A stretch of DNA of 64,000 nt. Source: Pseudophaeobacter arcticus DSM 23566 (GTDB lineage Bacteria; Pseudomonadota; Alphaproteobacteria; Rhodobacterales; Rhodobacteraceae). The stretch is taken from contig NZ_KI421507.1 in assembly GCF_000473205.1 (NCBI RefSeq), forward strand, positions 175,074 through 239,073, given 5' to 3'. This document shows, piece by piece, positions 17,175 through 26,386 of this stretch. The stretch's first letter is position 1, and the number at the start of each line of letters is the position of its first letter. The notes under the pieces were generated by a model. It saw only the letters and a program-made list of their open reading frames with translations, was not told where the DNA came from and did not search any database. A program made the position numbers and the translations under genes.

Positions 17175-17975
17175 TTACCCCGTCTGGGGAGTGATGCTGA
17201 GGGGGGGCTGATCCCCCAGCAGGCGCCGTACCTTTGGATCCAGCCTGACGCTGGTGCTGGGGTAGGCTCCGGTCAGTGCCAGCGCTTCGCGGGCGCTGGT
17301 GCGCTCAGTGATGCGCACCCATACGGTACGGGTGGCAAAGGGCTGCTGATCCGGGCGGGCAGAGACCCCAAGGGTCAGCCCCTGCAGGTAACTTGTCTGT
17401 TGCGGGTGTTCCGGCATCAGAACCGTCTCAGACAAAAAGCCGCCTTCACGTCGGGATGTCTCATACATGCAAAGCCGGTTTCCCTGAAAACTGGCCAGCC
17501 CGTGATACCGCCCGCGTTGGCGAATGCTGCCGTCCTGGGAACTGGCCCGCTCATAGGTATGGGTGACAACCAGACCGTCCTGGGCGCGCAGCTGGATCAG
17601 ACTGCGCAGGATCTGCCCCGGCCAGGTCGGGGTGCAGTAATAGGCGTGATAGATCCCTAAAAACCGCCGCAGCGGGCGGGCCTGGTTTTGAAACAATCGA
17701 TTGAACGGAAGCAGGGAAGGATTTGCGGCCAGCGCTGCCTTATCCAGCCGCGCGCCCTGTGTGGCGCAGAATTCCGCATGGGGCGCCAGCAGCTCTGCCT
17801 CTGTCAGGGCAAAATACTTACTGATGCGCCGCAGGTTATGCGCCGAGGGGGCGCCGCCGCCGCTGAGATAGCGGTTGAACTGCTGACGGTTGATGCCGAT
17901 GCCACGGCAGGTCTGGGCAATCGGCCCCGCCTCGGCACAGAGCCAGCGCAGGTTTTGGGAAAAGGAGGACTGCAT
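17175..17975 (-). CDS. Helix-turn-helix (XRE-like) transcriptional regulator
   Basis: 266 residues. The N-terminal 60 residues hold a Cro/C1-type helix-turn-helix (TCRGIGINRQQFNRYLSGG, then SAHNLRRISKYFALTEAELL). The rest, about 80-266, is an uncharacterised domain with several aromatic and Arg-rich strands (FLGIYHAYYCTPTWPGQILR; GRYHGLASFQGNRLCMYETS) that could bind a small ligand. It is divergent from the CocE/NonD hydrolase with 132 bp between starts, so it may control that gene, itself, or both. Its 3' end faces the CoA-transferase. Confidence 0.8.
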   Translation of the reverse strand: MQSSFSQNLRWLCAEAGPIAQTCRGIGINRQQFNRYLSGGGAPSAHNLRRISKYFALTEAELLAPHAEFCATQGARLDKAALAANPSLLPFNRLFQNQARPLRRFLGIYHAYYCTPTWPGQILRSLIQLRAQDGLVVTHTYERASSQDGSIRQRGRYHGLASFQGNRLCMYETSRREGGFLSETVLMPEHPQQTSYLQGLTLGVSARPDQQPFATRTVWVRITERTSAREALALTGAYPSTSVRLDPKVRRLLGDQPPLSITPQTG

Positions 17976-18025
17976 CTGGCTCTCGCTTTTTGAGGTCTCG
18001 ATAAAATGCTTACATTAGCGTCACT

Positions 18026-18035
18026 TTGTGCACAA
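18026..18035. promoter_or_regulatory. Small palindrome in the regulator/hydrolase divergent region
   Basis: TTGTGCACAA is a perfect 10-bp palindrome midway between the divergent HTH regulator and the CocE/NonD hydrolase. It could be an operator for the regulator, but a site this short may be chance. Confidence 0.25.
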
Positions 18036-18107
18036 TCGCGCAGTATGTGAATTCAATGACCTGGGCGAGATTGCAGCAAGATTTTTAGCCAGAAAAGAGA
18101 GCCTCGG

Positions 18108-20093
18108 ATGCCCAACGCCTATGACCTGATCGAGTCCACCTGGATCACCCTGCCCGACGGGCGCCGCCTGGCCGCGCGGATGTGGTTGCCACGGGTGCAG
18201 ACTCCGGTTCCAGCCATTCTGGAATATCTGCCCTATCGCCAGGGCGATGGCACCGCGCCGCGCGATGAAACCACCCATACGGTTTTTGCCAGCGAAGGCT
18301 ATGCCTGTATCCGCGTTGACATCGCCGGAACGGGGGACAGCGAAGGCGTCTTTGATGACGAATATTCGGAGCAGGAGCTGAGCGATGGCGAAGCGGTTCT
18401 GGCCTGGATTGCGGCGCAGGACTGGTGCGACGGAAACATCGGTATGATCGGCATTTCCTGGGGTGGTTTCAATGGGTTGCAACTGGCCTTCCGCCGTCCC
18501 GAGGCGCTCAAGGCGGTGGTCTCGGTGGCCTCGACTGCGGATCGCTACGCCGATGATATCCACTATATGGGCGGCTGCCTGCTCAGCGATAATGCCAATT
18601 GGGGTAGCCAGATGTTTGCCTATCAATCGCGCCCGGCAAACCCCAAGAACCGCGCCGACTGGCGGGCGGACTGGATCAAACGGATTGCGGAGATGCCCTT
18701 TATGGCCGCTGACTGGCTGCGCCATCCAACCCGCGATGAGCAATGGAAACACGGCTCTGTCTGCGAGGATTGGTCGGCCATCACCGCCCCGGTGCTGGCG
18801 ATCACCGGCTGGGCGGATGCCTATGTGAATACACCATCCGCCCTGGCGGCAAATCTCACCGCGCCCGCCAAGGCGCTGGTTGGCCCCTGGGAGCATCGCT
18901 ACGCCCATATCGCCAAACTGGATCCGGCGGATTTCCATGGCGAAGTGCTGGCCTGGTTTGATCACTACCTGCGCGCTAAGGACAGCGGCGCACAGGATCT
19001 GCCAGACTACCGGACCTATATGCAGGAGCATTTCAACCCGACCATGCAGAACAAGCCCCGCCAGGGCCGCTGGGTGGCCGAGGCGCAGTGGCCATCGCCC
19101 AATGTGCGGGACCGGGTGATGTATCTGGGCGCAGAGGCACTGTCGGAAGAGGTCGCTACAGGACAGCGGGTTGTGCGCAACCCCGCCACGCTGGGGCAGG
19201 CAGCGGGCTATTTTTGCGCCGGCATGCGGTTTGAAAATGAACTCCCCGGGGATCAGGCAGCGGACGATGCCTTGTCCACCTACTTTGACACCACACCGCT
19301 GACGGAGCCGCTGGAGATTTTAGGGCGGCCGCGCCTGCGGGTCTCGTTCAGCGTTGACCGTCCGGTGGCGCAGCTGGTGGCACGGCTGTGTGATGTCTCT
19401 CCCGAAGGGATCTCGCAGCGGATCACCTATCGCACCCTGAACCTGACCCATCGCGACAGCCATGAAACCCCAGAGCTGCTGGTGCCGGGGCAGCGCTATG
19501 AGGCCGAGATCGCACTGAATGAATGTGCCCATCACCTGCGCGCCGGGCATCAGCTGCGGCTGGCGCTTTCGACCTCTTACTGGCCCATCGTCTGGCCCGC
19601 ACCGCAGGCGGCCGAAGTGACGCTGCATCTGGAGAGCTCTAGACTCACCCTGCCGGAGCGGCGCGTTGCAACAGAGATCGCACCGCAAAACCCCGGTGCG
19701 CCGCGCGATTACCCAACCCTGCAATCGCAGGTGCTGCGGCCCGCCAGCGGCACCTCACAGACCACAACCCGCGAAGATGGCACAGTGGTGCTGGATACCT
19801 TTGATGATTACGGCAAGGCGGTGGATCCTTACCACGGGCTGACGGTGGGCAGTCATGTTTCGATGCACTATGCAATCCACCCTGACGACCCGGCAACCGC
19901 TGTGTTTGCCAGTGACTGGGAATTCACCTTTGAGCAAGAGGGCTGGCAGGTCTCGATTGATACTGAGAACAAGATGAGTTGCGACGTGGAGAATTTCTAT
20001 CTCTGGCGCAAAGTGACGGCCCGTGAGGGGGCTGAGGGGGCTGAGGTTCTGGTCAAGGAATGGCAGGAGACCATCCCGCGCGGCTTTCAGTGA
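18108..20093 (+). CDS. CocE/NonD family hydrolase (X-Pro dipeptidyl-peptidase S15 type)
   Basis: A 661-residue alpha/beta hydrolase. The N-terminal domain carries the nucleophile Ser in MIGISWGGFNG (GxSxGG), a likely acid Asp in ITGWADAYVNTP and the His in GPWEHRYAH. The C-terminal jelly-roll domain (about 380-570: LEILGRPRLRVSFSVDRPVA, LTHRDSHETPELLVPGQRY, HHLRAGHQLRLALSTSYWPI) is typical of CocE/X-Pro peptidases. The substrate may be an ester or an acyl-Pro peptide. No signal peptide is seen. It is monocistronic and divergent from the HTH regulator. Confidence 0.9.
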   Translation: MPNAYDLIESTWITLPDGRRLAARMWLPRVQTPVPAILEYLPYRQGDGTAPRDETTHTVFASEGYACIRVDIAGTGDSEGVFDDEYSEQELSDGEAVLAWIAAQDWCDGNIGMIGISWGGFNGLQLAFRRPEALKAVVSVASTADRYADDIHYMGGCLLSDNANWGSQMFAYQSRPANPKNRADWRADWIKRIAEMPFMAADWLRHPTRDEQWKHGSVCEDWSAITAPVLAITGWADAYVNTPSALAANLTAPAKALVGPWEHRYAHIAKLDPADFHGEVLAWFDHYLRAKDSGAQDLPDYRTYMQEHFNPTMQNKPRQGRWVAEAQWPSPNVRDRVMYLGAEALSEEVATGQRVVRNPATLGQAAGYFCAGMRFENELPGDQAADDALSTYFDTTPLTEPLEILGRPRLRVSFSVDRPVAQLVARLCDVSPEGISQRITYRTLNLTHRDSHETPELLVPGQRYEAEIALNECAHHLRAGHQLRLALSTSYWPIVWPAPQAAEVTLHLESSRLTLPERRVATEIAPQNPGAPRDYPTLQSQVLRPASGTSQTTTREDGTVVLDTFDDYGKAVDPYHGLTVGSHVSMHYAIHPDDPATAVFASDWEFTFEQEGWQVSIDTENKMSCDVENFYLWRKVTAREGAEGAEVLVKEWQETIPRGFQ

Positions 20094-20114
20094 CGGGCTT
20101 TAGGTCAAATCCAA

Positions 20115-20137
20115 GGTCAGGCGTCTTTCGCCTGACC
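20115..20137. terminator. Hairpin between convergent hydrolase gene and nadC
   Basis: GGTCAGGCG (20115-20123) pairs with CGCCTGACC (20129-20137) around a TCTTT loop. It lies between the convergent hydrolase gene and nadC and could end transcription from either side, although the T-rich tract is not immediately adjacent. Confidence 0.6.
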
Positions 20138-20154
20138 ATCGTTGCGGTTTTGTC

Positions 20155-21006
20155 TTAAAAATCCAGGCCCAGATCCAGGGTGCTTGCCGAATGGGTCAGT
20201 GCACCAGACGAGATGAAATCGACACCCGTCGCGGCGACTTCGGCAATGCGCTCCAGCTTCATGTTGCCAGAGGCCTCTGTCACCAGATGGCCACGGGTCA
20301 TCTCGACGGCGCGGATGAGGTCCGGGGTGCTCATATTGTCCAGTAGCACCACATCGGCGCCACCGGTTTCCAGTACCTGGCTCAGCTGATCCAGGGTGTC
20401 GACCTCGATTTCGACCTTCATCATATGGCTCACACTGGCCTTGGCTGCGTTCAACACCTGCGGGATGCCGCCAGCGGCGGCGATATGGTTGTCCTTGATC
20501 AGGATCGCGTCTGACAGACCAAAGCGGTGGTTCGAGCCACCGCCGTGGATCACCGCTTGTTTCTCCACCATCCGCAGCCCCGGCGTGGTCTTGCGGGTGC
20601 AGGTGATGCGGGTCTGGGTGCCCTTGGTTTCAGCGACAAACCCGGCGGTCAGGCTGGCAATCCCGGACAGACGCCCGGCAAAGTTCAGCGCCACGCGTTC
20701 GCCGGACAAGATCGCGGCGGCTGAGCCCTTGATGGTCATCAAGGTATCGCCGGGGACACAGGGGGAGCCATCCGCGACCAGGGTTTCAACCTGCAGGGCG
20801 GGATCCACCAGATGAAAGGCAATGCGGGCGATCTGCATGCCAGAAATAACACCGGCCTCGCGGGCATTCAGCCGCGCTGTATAGCGGGTTTCAGCAGGGA
20901 TCACCGTGCGGGTGGTGATATCGCCGTTCTGACCCAGATCTTCATGCAGGGCGGCGCGCACCAACGGTTCCAGCAGCAGATCGGGCAGGGCAGCTTGGCG
21001 GATCAT
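20155..21006 (-). CDS. nadC: Nicotinate-nucleotide pyrophosphorylase NadC (quinolinate phosphoribosyltransferase)
   Basis: A 283-residue enzyme converting quinolinate and PRPP to nicotinate mononucleotide, third step of de novo NAD synthesis. Family motifs are ALHEDLGQNGDITT near the N-terminus, RTQITCTRKTTPGLR-type substrate loop, KQAVIHGGGSNHRFGLSDAI (phosphate binding), IEIEVDTLDQL and ADVVLLDNM, and the C-terminal SGNMKLERIAEVAATGVDFI. The chosen ATG (21006) starts at MIRQAALPDLLLEPLV; the open frame beyond it lies inside nadB. Third gene of nadABC, 11 nt after nadB. Confidence 0.96.
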   Translation of the reverse strand: MIRQAALPDLLLEPLVRAALHEDLGQNGDITTRTVIPAETRYTARLNAREAGVISGMQIARIAFHLVDPALQVETLVADGSPCVPGDTLMTIKGSAAAILSGERVALNFAGRLSGIASLTAGFVAETKGTQTRITCTRKTTPGLRMVEKQAVIHGGGSNHRFGLSDAILIKDNHIAAAGGIPQVLNAAKASVSHMMKVEIEVDTLDQLSQVLETGGADVVLLDNMSTPDLIRAVEMTRGHLVTEASGNMKLERIAEVAATGVDFISSGALTHSASTLDLGLDF

Positions 21007-21017
21007 GGGATGTCCTT

Positions 21018-22601
21018 TCAAAGGCTTTGGATTACCTTGTTGCGCAGGGCATGGGCCGCGCTGAGGGTGGTTTGGCTGCGCTTGGCGAGGGCAGGGTCTG
21101 CCTGCGGAAAATCGGTGCGGAAATGCCCGCCCCGGCTTTCGCGTCGCTCCAGGGCGCAGGCGGCGATCAGTGTGGCGGTGGCGCACATGTTGAGAAAGGC
21201 CTCGCCCTGAGACTGGGCTGCTTCCAGCGCCTGCAGGGTGGCAAGTGCTTGCCGCAGCCCTTCGGCGTTGCGGCGCATGCCAACATGGGCCGTCATGGTC
21301 TGGCGCAGCTGTTGCACCGCACCCGCATCCATGCTCGACGTTGCTGCCTGGAACACAGGGTGTAGCTCTGCCACCGGCGCTTTTGGCTTTGTGATGGTGT
21401 CTGCGATGTCCCGGGCGGCACGGCGGGCATAGACCAGGGCTTCGAGCAACCCGTTCGAGGCCAGCCGATTGGCGCCATGCAACCCGGTTGAGGCAGCCTC
21501 GCCGCTGACCCAGAGGCGCTCCAGCGAGGCACGCCCGTGCATATCTGTCTCGATCCCGCCCATGTGATAATGCGCGGCGACAGCCACCGGAATGGGATCT
21601 TTTACCGGGTCAATCCCGGCGCGGGCGCAGGTTTCGGCCAGGGCCGGAAAGCGGGTCAGCACCTCGGCGCCAAGGGCGGCACGGGTGTCCAGCATGGGGC
21701 GGCGCCCGGCCTGGGTTTCGGCAAAGATGCCCCGTGCAACCACATCACGCGGGGCGAGCTCTGCATCCGGGTGCTGATCCAGCATAAACCGATGGCCCTC
21801 TGAATTGATCAGGGTGGCCCCTTCACCGCGCAGGGCTTCTGTCGCCAGAGGGGCGGGGTCTTCGCCGCAGTCAACCGCAGTGGGGTGGAACTGGACAAAT
21901 TCCGCATCTGCAATGCGGGCACCGGCCCGGGCGGCCAGCCCGATAACCTGGCCCCGAATGCGCGGAGGATTGGTGGTATGGGCAAACAGGCCGCCAGAGC
22001 CCCCCCCGGCGAGCAAGACACCGGGGCAGGAGATCAGTACCGGGGCGGAAGGCTGGTCAGAGCGCCGTATCCAGACGCCTGTCACGGTCTCCGCGCGGGT
22101 TTCCAGCCGCAGGGCCTCGGTGCCCTCGATAACCTGGATCGAGGGCGTGGCGCGGACCTCTGCGATCAGGGTTTCCATGATTTGCTGGCCGGCCTGATCG
22201 CCCTTGACCCGGACAACGCGGGCGGCGGAATGGGCGGCTTCGCGGCTCATCACGTAGTTGCCCTCAGCATCGCGATCAAACGGCGCGCCAAGTTCCGTGA
22301 GGTCAAGAATATGATCGCGGGCCATGCGGGTGACCATATCGGCAACCTCGGCATCGACAGTGCCGTCGCCTGCCTTGCGGGTGTCGCGGGCATGGGATTC
22401 AGCGCTGTCGCTTTTGGCCATGGCAGCTGCAACGCCTCCCTGGGCCCAGGCGGAACTGGCCCCCAGGCCCAGGGGCTCGGGCGAGATCATCAGCACTGGA
22501 CGTGGTGCCAGCTCCAGCGCCGCATAAAGCGCCGCAAGACCGGCGCCAACAATGACGATACGGTCGGTTTTCAGCGGTGTGGTCCCAACTGGGGTGTTCA
22601 T
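21018..22601 (-). CDS. nadB: L-aspartate oxidase NadB
   Basis: A 527-residue FAD enzyme oxidising L-aspartate to iminoaspartate, the substrate of NadA. The N-terminal dinucleotide fold is RIVIVGAGLAALYAALELA. Further landmarks are GASSAWAQGGVAAAM, LLAGGGSGGLFAHTTNPP, ADAEFVQFHPTAVD, GEGATLINSEGHRFM and the active-site region YHMGGIETDMHGRASLERLW, then GEAASTGLHGANRLASNGLL. The start is placed at the ATG at 22601 with GGGAG nine bases upstream; the TTG five codons earlier is less likely. It lies 47 nt after nadA. Confidence 0.96.
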   Translation of the reverse strand: MNTPVGTTPLKTDRIVIVGAGLAALYAALELAPRPVLMISPEPLGLGASSAWAQGGVAAAMAKSDSAESHARDTRKAGDGTVDAEVADMVTRMARDHILDLTELGAPFDRDAEGNYVMSREAAHSAARVVRVKGDQAGQQIMETLIAEVRATPSIQVIEGTEALRLETRAETVTGVWIRRSDQPSAPVLISCPGVLLAGGGSGGLFAHTTNPPRIRGQVIGLAARAGARIADAEFVQFHPTAVDCGEDPAPLATEALRGEGATLINSEGHRFMLDQHPDAELAPRDVVARGIFAETQAGRRPMLDTRAALGAEVLTRFPALAETCARAGIDPVKDPIPVAVAAHYHMGGIETDMHGRASLERLWVSGEAASTGLHGANRLASNGLLEALVYARRAARDIADTITKPKAPVAELHPVFQAATSSMDAGAVQQLRQTMTAHVGMRRNAEGLRQALATLQALEAAQSQGEAFLNMCATATLIAACALERRESRGGHFRTDFPQADPALAKRSQTTLSAAHALRNKVIQSL

Positions 22602-22648
22602 GCGCCTGGCTCCCAAAGCTGCACTGTTGCTGGAGGGGGCGGCACCTC

Positions 22649-23701
22649 TCAGAGGCCCAGCTTTTGCGACAGATCGATCATTTTCTGCACTGCCTTGCGG
22701 GCGCCTTCGGCCACTTTGGGATCAACCTCGATTGGCTCGGACATGGTGTGCAGGGACCAGAGGATTTTCTCCAGCGTGATCTTTTTCATGTAGGGGCACA
22801 TGTTGCAGGGGCCGACAAAATCCACCTCTGGCAGGCTGTCTGCGATATTGGAGGCCATGGAACATTCGGTGATCAGCAGGGCCTTTTCCGGTTTTTCGTC
22901 GGTGACATATTTGATGATGCCGCTGGTGGAGCCAGAGAAATCGGCCTCTGCCACCACATCGGGAGGGCATTCGGGGTGGGCAATCAATCGGGTGCCGGGG
23001 TTCCATTCGCGGAATTCACGCAGATCCTTGGCGCTGTATTGCTCGTGCACAATGCAGGAGCCTTCCCACCAGACGACGTTTTTATGCGGCACATCCTGGG
23101 CCACATTCTGCGCCAGATACTGGTCGGGGGTCATGATGACCGTGTCGGACTCCATGGCGCCGACAATCTGCGCGGCATTGGAGGAGGTGCAGCAAATGTC
23201 CGAGGCGGCTTTGACCTCGGCGGTGGTGTTCACATAGGTGACTACGGGCGCGCCGGGGTAGCGTTTGCGCATCTCGGCGACACCTTCAGCGGTGATCGAT
23301 TCCGCCAGCGAACAGCCTGCTTCCATGTCCGGCATCAGCACGATCTTGTCCGGGCTGAGGATCTTGGAGGTCTCGGCCATGAAGTGCACACCGCATTGCA
23401 CGATGACGTCGGCCTCGACCCGCGTGGCCTCGATCGCCAGTTGCAGACTGTCGCCCACCACATCTGCAACCCCGTGGTAGATTTCGGGCGTCATGTAGTT
23501 ATGCGCCAAGATGACCGCGTTGCGCTCTTTTTTCAGGGCGTTGATGGCAGCCACATAGGGGGCATGGAGAGCCCAGTCCATTGGCGTAACCACGCGCTTC
23601 ATGCGGGCATATTCTTCGGACATCTCCTGCGCCAGGGCAGGGTTTGGCGCCAGATCGTAGTGAGCGGCGAGCTGATCGCGCATGGTTTGCAGATCAAACA
23701 T
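22649..23701 (-). CDS. nadA: Quinolinate synthase NadA
   Basis: A 350-residue [4Fe-4S] enzyme condensing iminoaspartate and dihydroxyacetone phosphate to quinolinate. Recognisable segments are AVILAHNYMTPEIYHGVADV, VIVQCGVHFMAETSKILSP, MEAGCSLAESI, YVNTTAEVKAASDICCTSSN, IAHPECPPDVVAEADFSGST and the C-terminal GPCNMCPYMKKITLEKI. The three Cys expected to hold the cluster are in QCGVHFM, SDICCTSSN and GPCNMCPY contexts. It is the first gene of the leftward nadABC operon. Confidence 0.97.
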   Translation of the reverse strand: MFDLQTMRDQLAAHYDLAPNPALAQEMSEEYARMKRVVTPMDWALHAPYVAAINALKKERNAVILAHNYMTPEIYHGVADVVGDSLQLAIEATRVEADVIVQCGVHFMAETSKILSPDKIVLMPDMEAGCSLAESITAEGVAEMRKRYPGAPVVTYVNTTAEVKAASDICCTSSNAAQIVGAMESDTVIMTPDQYLAQNVAQDVPHKNVVWWEGSCIVHEQYSAKDLREFREWNPGTRLIAHPECPPDVVAEADFSGSTSGIIKYVTDEKPEKALLITECSMASNIADSLPEVDFVGPCNMCPYMKKITLEKILWSLHTMSEPIEVDPKVAEGARKAVQKMIDLSQKLGL

Positions 23702-24140
23702 GGCTAATCCTTAAGGTGGTGTTCAGGCAGAAACATTGGGTGAGGTTTCTTTCACGTTCAAATTCCGCACGCAAGGGAGGCACCGGGAATACCGGTGCCT
23801 GTGCGGTAATATAGCGCGAGGGAAGCCCGATGTTGAGGTCTATTGGCGCATTGCGGCGGCAAAAGGAAACTACAAATGCACCGGCAGCGTCGCATTTTCA
23901 GAGATTTCGGTCTGAATTGGCTGCGGAAACCGGCCAGGTTACGGTAGAAAAAGGAGGCGAATTTGACCCCAGAGCGGAGGCAGTAGAAGGCGGGAATGGA
24001 CAAATTGTCCATTTTTTGGTTCTGGGCAAAATTCCCCTGTTTTTGAAGGAATAGCTGTGATTTTGACCCAGATGAAGTTCCGATGATGACAAGGCAGGAG
24101 GCGGCTATCCTCCCACCCAGCGAGGGGAAAAACAGGCGCA
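23702..24140. other. Divergent intergenic region between nadA and the tungstate transporter
   Basis: 439 bases without a credible gene; the open frames here show no family resemblance. It must carry the leftward nadA promoter and the rightward tup promoter. The clearest structure is the palindrome at 23995-24013. A smaller GGAGG/CCTCC hairpin lies just upstream of tupB. No recognised riboswitch could be drawn by eye. Confidence 0.5.
23995..24013. promoter_or_regulatory. Perfect 19-bp palindrome upstream of tupB
   Basis: AATGGACAA and TTGTCCATT flank a single A, giving a perfect dyad, followed at once by a T-run (TTTTTT). It lies about 128 bp before tupB. As DNA it looks like a repressor operator; as RNA it could fold as a short attenuator-like hairpin with a U tract. 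Control by tungstate or molybdate is a guess from position. Confidence 0.45.
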
Positions 24141-24845
24141 ATGGCTGATTTGTTGGATGGTGTGCTACGGGCCTTCTGGCTTTTGGTGACCCTGGATTCT
24201 GACTTGGTAGAAATTACTTTGCGCTCGCTGCGGGTCACTTTGACCGCGCTGGTGGTTGCCTCGGTGATTGCCCTGCCGTTTGCAGCGCTGCTGGCAGTGC
24301 GCCGGTTTCGGATGCGGCGGACCACCATTGCCGTGCTGAACGCGCTGATGGGGCTGCCGCCTGTGGTGGTGGGATTGATTGTCTATGTATTCTTGTCACG
24401 CTCTGGGCCGCTGGGCGTGTTTGGGCTCTTGTTTACGCCAACTGCGATGATCATTGCGCAGGTCATTATCATCGTGCCGCTCATTGCCTCGATTGCGCAC
24501 CAATCCCTGCGCGAACTGTGGAGCGATTACCACGATCTGCTGATTTCGATGAATGCTACTCAGCGGCAGCGGATCAAGGCCTTGCTCTGGGACGGGCGCC
24601 GGGCCCTGCTGACGGCGGCACTGGCGGGATTTGGCCGTGCCATCGGAGAGGTCGGCGCCATCATGGTTGTTGGCGGCAATATCGACCATGCGACGCGGGT
24701 GTTGACCACGGCGATTGCATTGGAGACCGGCAAAGGTGACTTTGCCTTGGCGCTGGGCCTCGGGTTTGTGCTGATCGCCATGGCGATCACTGTCAACCTG
24801 GTAATCCACTGGCTGGGTCATACGGAAAGTGAGGGGCGTTGGTGA
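24141..24845 (+). CDS. tupB: Tungstate ABC transporter permease TupB
   Basis: A 234-residue inner-membrane permease with about five or six helices. Landmarks are EITLRSLRVTLTALVVASVI, the NALMGLPPVVVGLIVYVFLS segment typical of TupB/ModB-like permeases, and the EAA-type cytoplasmic loop AALAGFGRAIGEVGAIMVVG that docks on the ATPase. The order permease, ATPase, binding protein and the TupA match identify the transporter as tungstate-specific rather than molybdate. The stop overlaps the tupC start (TGATG). Confidence 0.92.
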   Translation: MADLLDGVLRAFWLLVTLDSDLVEITLRSLRVTLTALVVASVIALPFAALLAVRRFRMRRTTIAVLNALMGLPPVVVGLIVYVFLSRSGPLGVFGLLFTPTAMIIAQVIIIVPLIASIAHQSLRELWSDYHDLLISMNATQRQRIKALLWDGRRALLTAALAGFGRAIGEVGAIMVVGGNIDHATRVLTTAIALETGKGDFALALGLGFVLIAMAITVNLVIHWLGHTESEGRW

Positions 24846-25561
24846 TGAAGACCTCCTTGTTTCCTCTGGCCGCCAAACAGGCCACGGTCCGCCGCCGTGG
24901 CAAGGTGTTGGTTGGCCCCATCGACCTGACCCTCCAAGGTCAGGGCACGACCATTGTGATCGGTCCAAATGGCGCCGGCAAGACAACCCTGCTGAAAATG
25001 CTGCACGGGATCGAGCGGATGAACGGTGGGACACTGGATTGGGCCTGTGCCAAGGAAGAGGCGCAGCAGCGACAGGCCTTTGTGTTTCAGACCCCGATTA
25101 TGATGCGCCGCTCTGTGGTGGATAATATCGCCTATCCCTTGCAACTGACCGGTGTCGCCCGCACGGAGGCGCGCGCGCGTGCGGCGCTGTGGGCTGAGCA
25201 GATCAATCTGGGCGATGCGCTGGACCGTCAGGCCACGCTGCTGTCCGGAGGCGAGCGGCAAAAGCTGGCGCTGGCCCGCGCTTTGATCCGCGAGCCGGAT
25301 CTGTTGTTTCTGGACGAACCCTGCGCCTCTCTGGATGGCCGCGCCACCCGCGAGATCGAAGAGATCTTGTTGCGGGCCGCAGCCTCGGGAACACGGCTCA
25401 TCATGTCGACCCATAACATGGGGCAGGCTCAGCGCCTGGCGGATGAGATTTTGTTTGTTTTACAGGGGTGTATTCACGAGTTTTCTTTGGCCCGGGAGTT
25501 CTTTGAGGGGCCAAAAACCACGCAAGCGCATGCTTTTCTAAGAGGAGATATTGTAGAATGA
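24845..25561 (+). CDS. tupC: Tungstate ABC transporter ATP-binding protein TupC
   Basis: A 238-residue ATPase. Walker A is GPNGAGKTTLLKM, the signature LSGGERQKLALARAL, Walker B LLFLDEPCASLD, and the switch His is in STHNMGQAQRLA. It lacks the long C-terminal molybdate-binding extension of ModC, as expected for TupC. The ATG at 24845 shares its first base with the tupB stop; a GTG one codon earlier is possible. The 3' end overlaps tupA by 4 nt. Confidence 0.93.
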   Translation: MKTSLFPLAAKQATVRRRGKVLVGPIDLTLQGQGTTIVIGPNGAGKTTLLKMLHGIERMNGGTLDWACAKEEAQQRQAFVFQTPIMMRRSVVDNIAYPLQLTGVARTEARARAALWAEQINLGDALDRQATLLSGGERQKLALARALIREPDLLFLDEPCASLDGRATREIEEILLRAAASGTRLIMSTHNMGQAQRLADEILFVLQGCIHEFSLAREFFEGPKTTQAHAFLRGDIVE

Positions 25562-26361
25562 AGCAGCTACTATTGGGCACTGTAACAGGCCTGCTACTGA
25601 CTGGTGCGGCTTGGGCCGATGAGATGAAACTGGCGGTTACCACCTCCTTTCACAACTCAGGCCTGGCGGAAATTTTGCTTCCGGAAATCAAGGCGGACCT
25701 GGATCTGGATGTTCAGCTTTTGGTGGTTGGCACAGGTCAGGCCATTCGTCTGGGCGAAGCCGGGGATGTGGATGCCATTCTCGTGCATTCACAAAAGGCA
25801 GAGGAGAAATTCCTTGCTGGTGGCAACGGCACCCATCGCCGCGAGATCATGTATAATGATTTTGTCTTTATCGGTCCCAAAACCGATACCGCAGGGGTTG
25901 CCGCTGCCAAGGATGCAGCATCGGCATTGCAGTTGATTGCTGAGGCTGCGGCCCCCTTTGTCAGCCGTGGCGACGACAGCGGCACCCACAAAAAAGAGCT
26001 GAGCCTTTGGGCGGCGGCGGGTCTTGACGCTGCAGGGTTTGACAGCTGGTACCGCGCGGTTGGTGCCGGTATGGGAGCCGCGCTGAACACGGCCTCAGGT
26101 ATGGAAGCCTATATCATGGCGGACCGTGCCAGCTGGCTGAACTTTGCCAACAAGGGCAATCTGGAGCTGCTGTTTGCAGGCGATCCGGTCTTGTTTAACC
26201 AATATGCCTATCTGCCGGTGAACCCAGAAAAGCACCCCCATGCCAAAAATGATCTGGCGATGAAGCTGGAAGCCTGGCTGACGTCGGACCGGGCCAAGGA
26301 GTTGATCAACACCTATAAGATCAACGGCGAAACCCTGTTTGTATTTAACGCCAAACAGTAA
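25558..26361 (+). CDS. tupA: Tungstate-binding periplasmic protein TupA
   Basis: A 267-residue periplasmic binding protein with a signal peptide (LLLGTVTGLLLTGAAWA). TupA family motifs are clear: KLAVTTSFHNSGLAEILLPE near the mature N-terminus, VVGTGQAIRLGEAGDVDAIL, RREIMYNDFVFIGPKTDTAG and FVSRGDDSGTHKKELSLW. The usual TTST.nSGL pocket start reads TTSFHNSG here, a small variation. It would capture tungstate for cofactors of tungsten or molybdopterin enzymes. Last gene of tupBCA; a strong terminator follows within 26 bases. Confidence 0.94.
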   Translation: MKQLLLGTVTGLLLTGAAWADEMKLAVTTSFHNSGLAEILLPEIKADLDLDVQLLVVGTGQAIRLGEAGDVDAILVHSQKAEEKFLAGGNGTHRREIMYNDFVFIGPKTDTAGVAAAKDAASALQLIAEAAAPFVSRGDDSGTHKKELSLWAAAGLDAAGFDSWYRAVGAGMGAALNTASGMEAYIMADRASWLNFANKGNLELLFAGDPVLFNQYAYLPVNPEKHPHAKNDLAMKLEAWLTSDRAKELINTYKINGETLFVFNAKQ

Positions 26362-26386
26362 CTGCGCTGGTCTTTTTTGATGAATG

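Noticed and set aside
18021-19031. A 336-codon open frame opposite the CocE/NonD hydrolase
   Set aside because: Antisense to the catalytic half of the hydrolase; no motif.
22577-23707. A 376-codon open frame opposite nadA
   Set aside because: Shadow of NadA coding; His/Gly-rich without domain order.
24060-24140. Possible molybdenum/tungsten cofactor riboswitch before tupB
   Set aside because: A GGAGG/CCTCC hairpin is visible, but the conserved riboswitch core could not be recognised by eye.
23758-24141. A 127-codon open frame in the nadA-tup gap
   Set aside because: Low-complexity composition, no family match and no ribosome-binding site.
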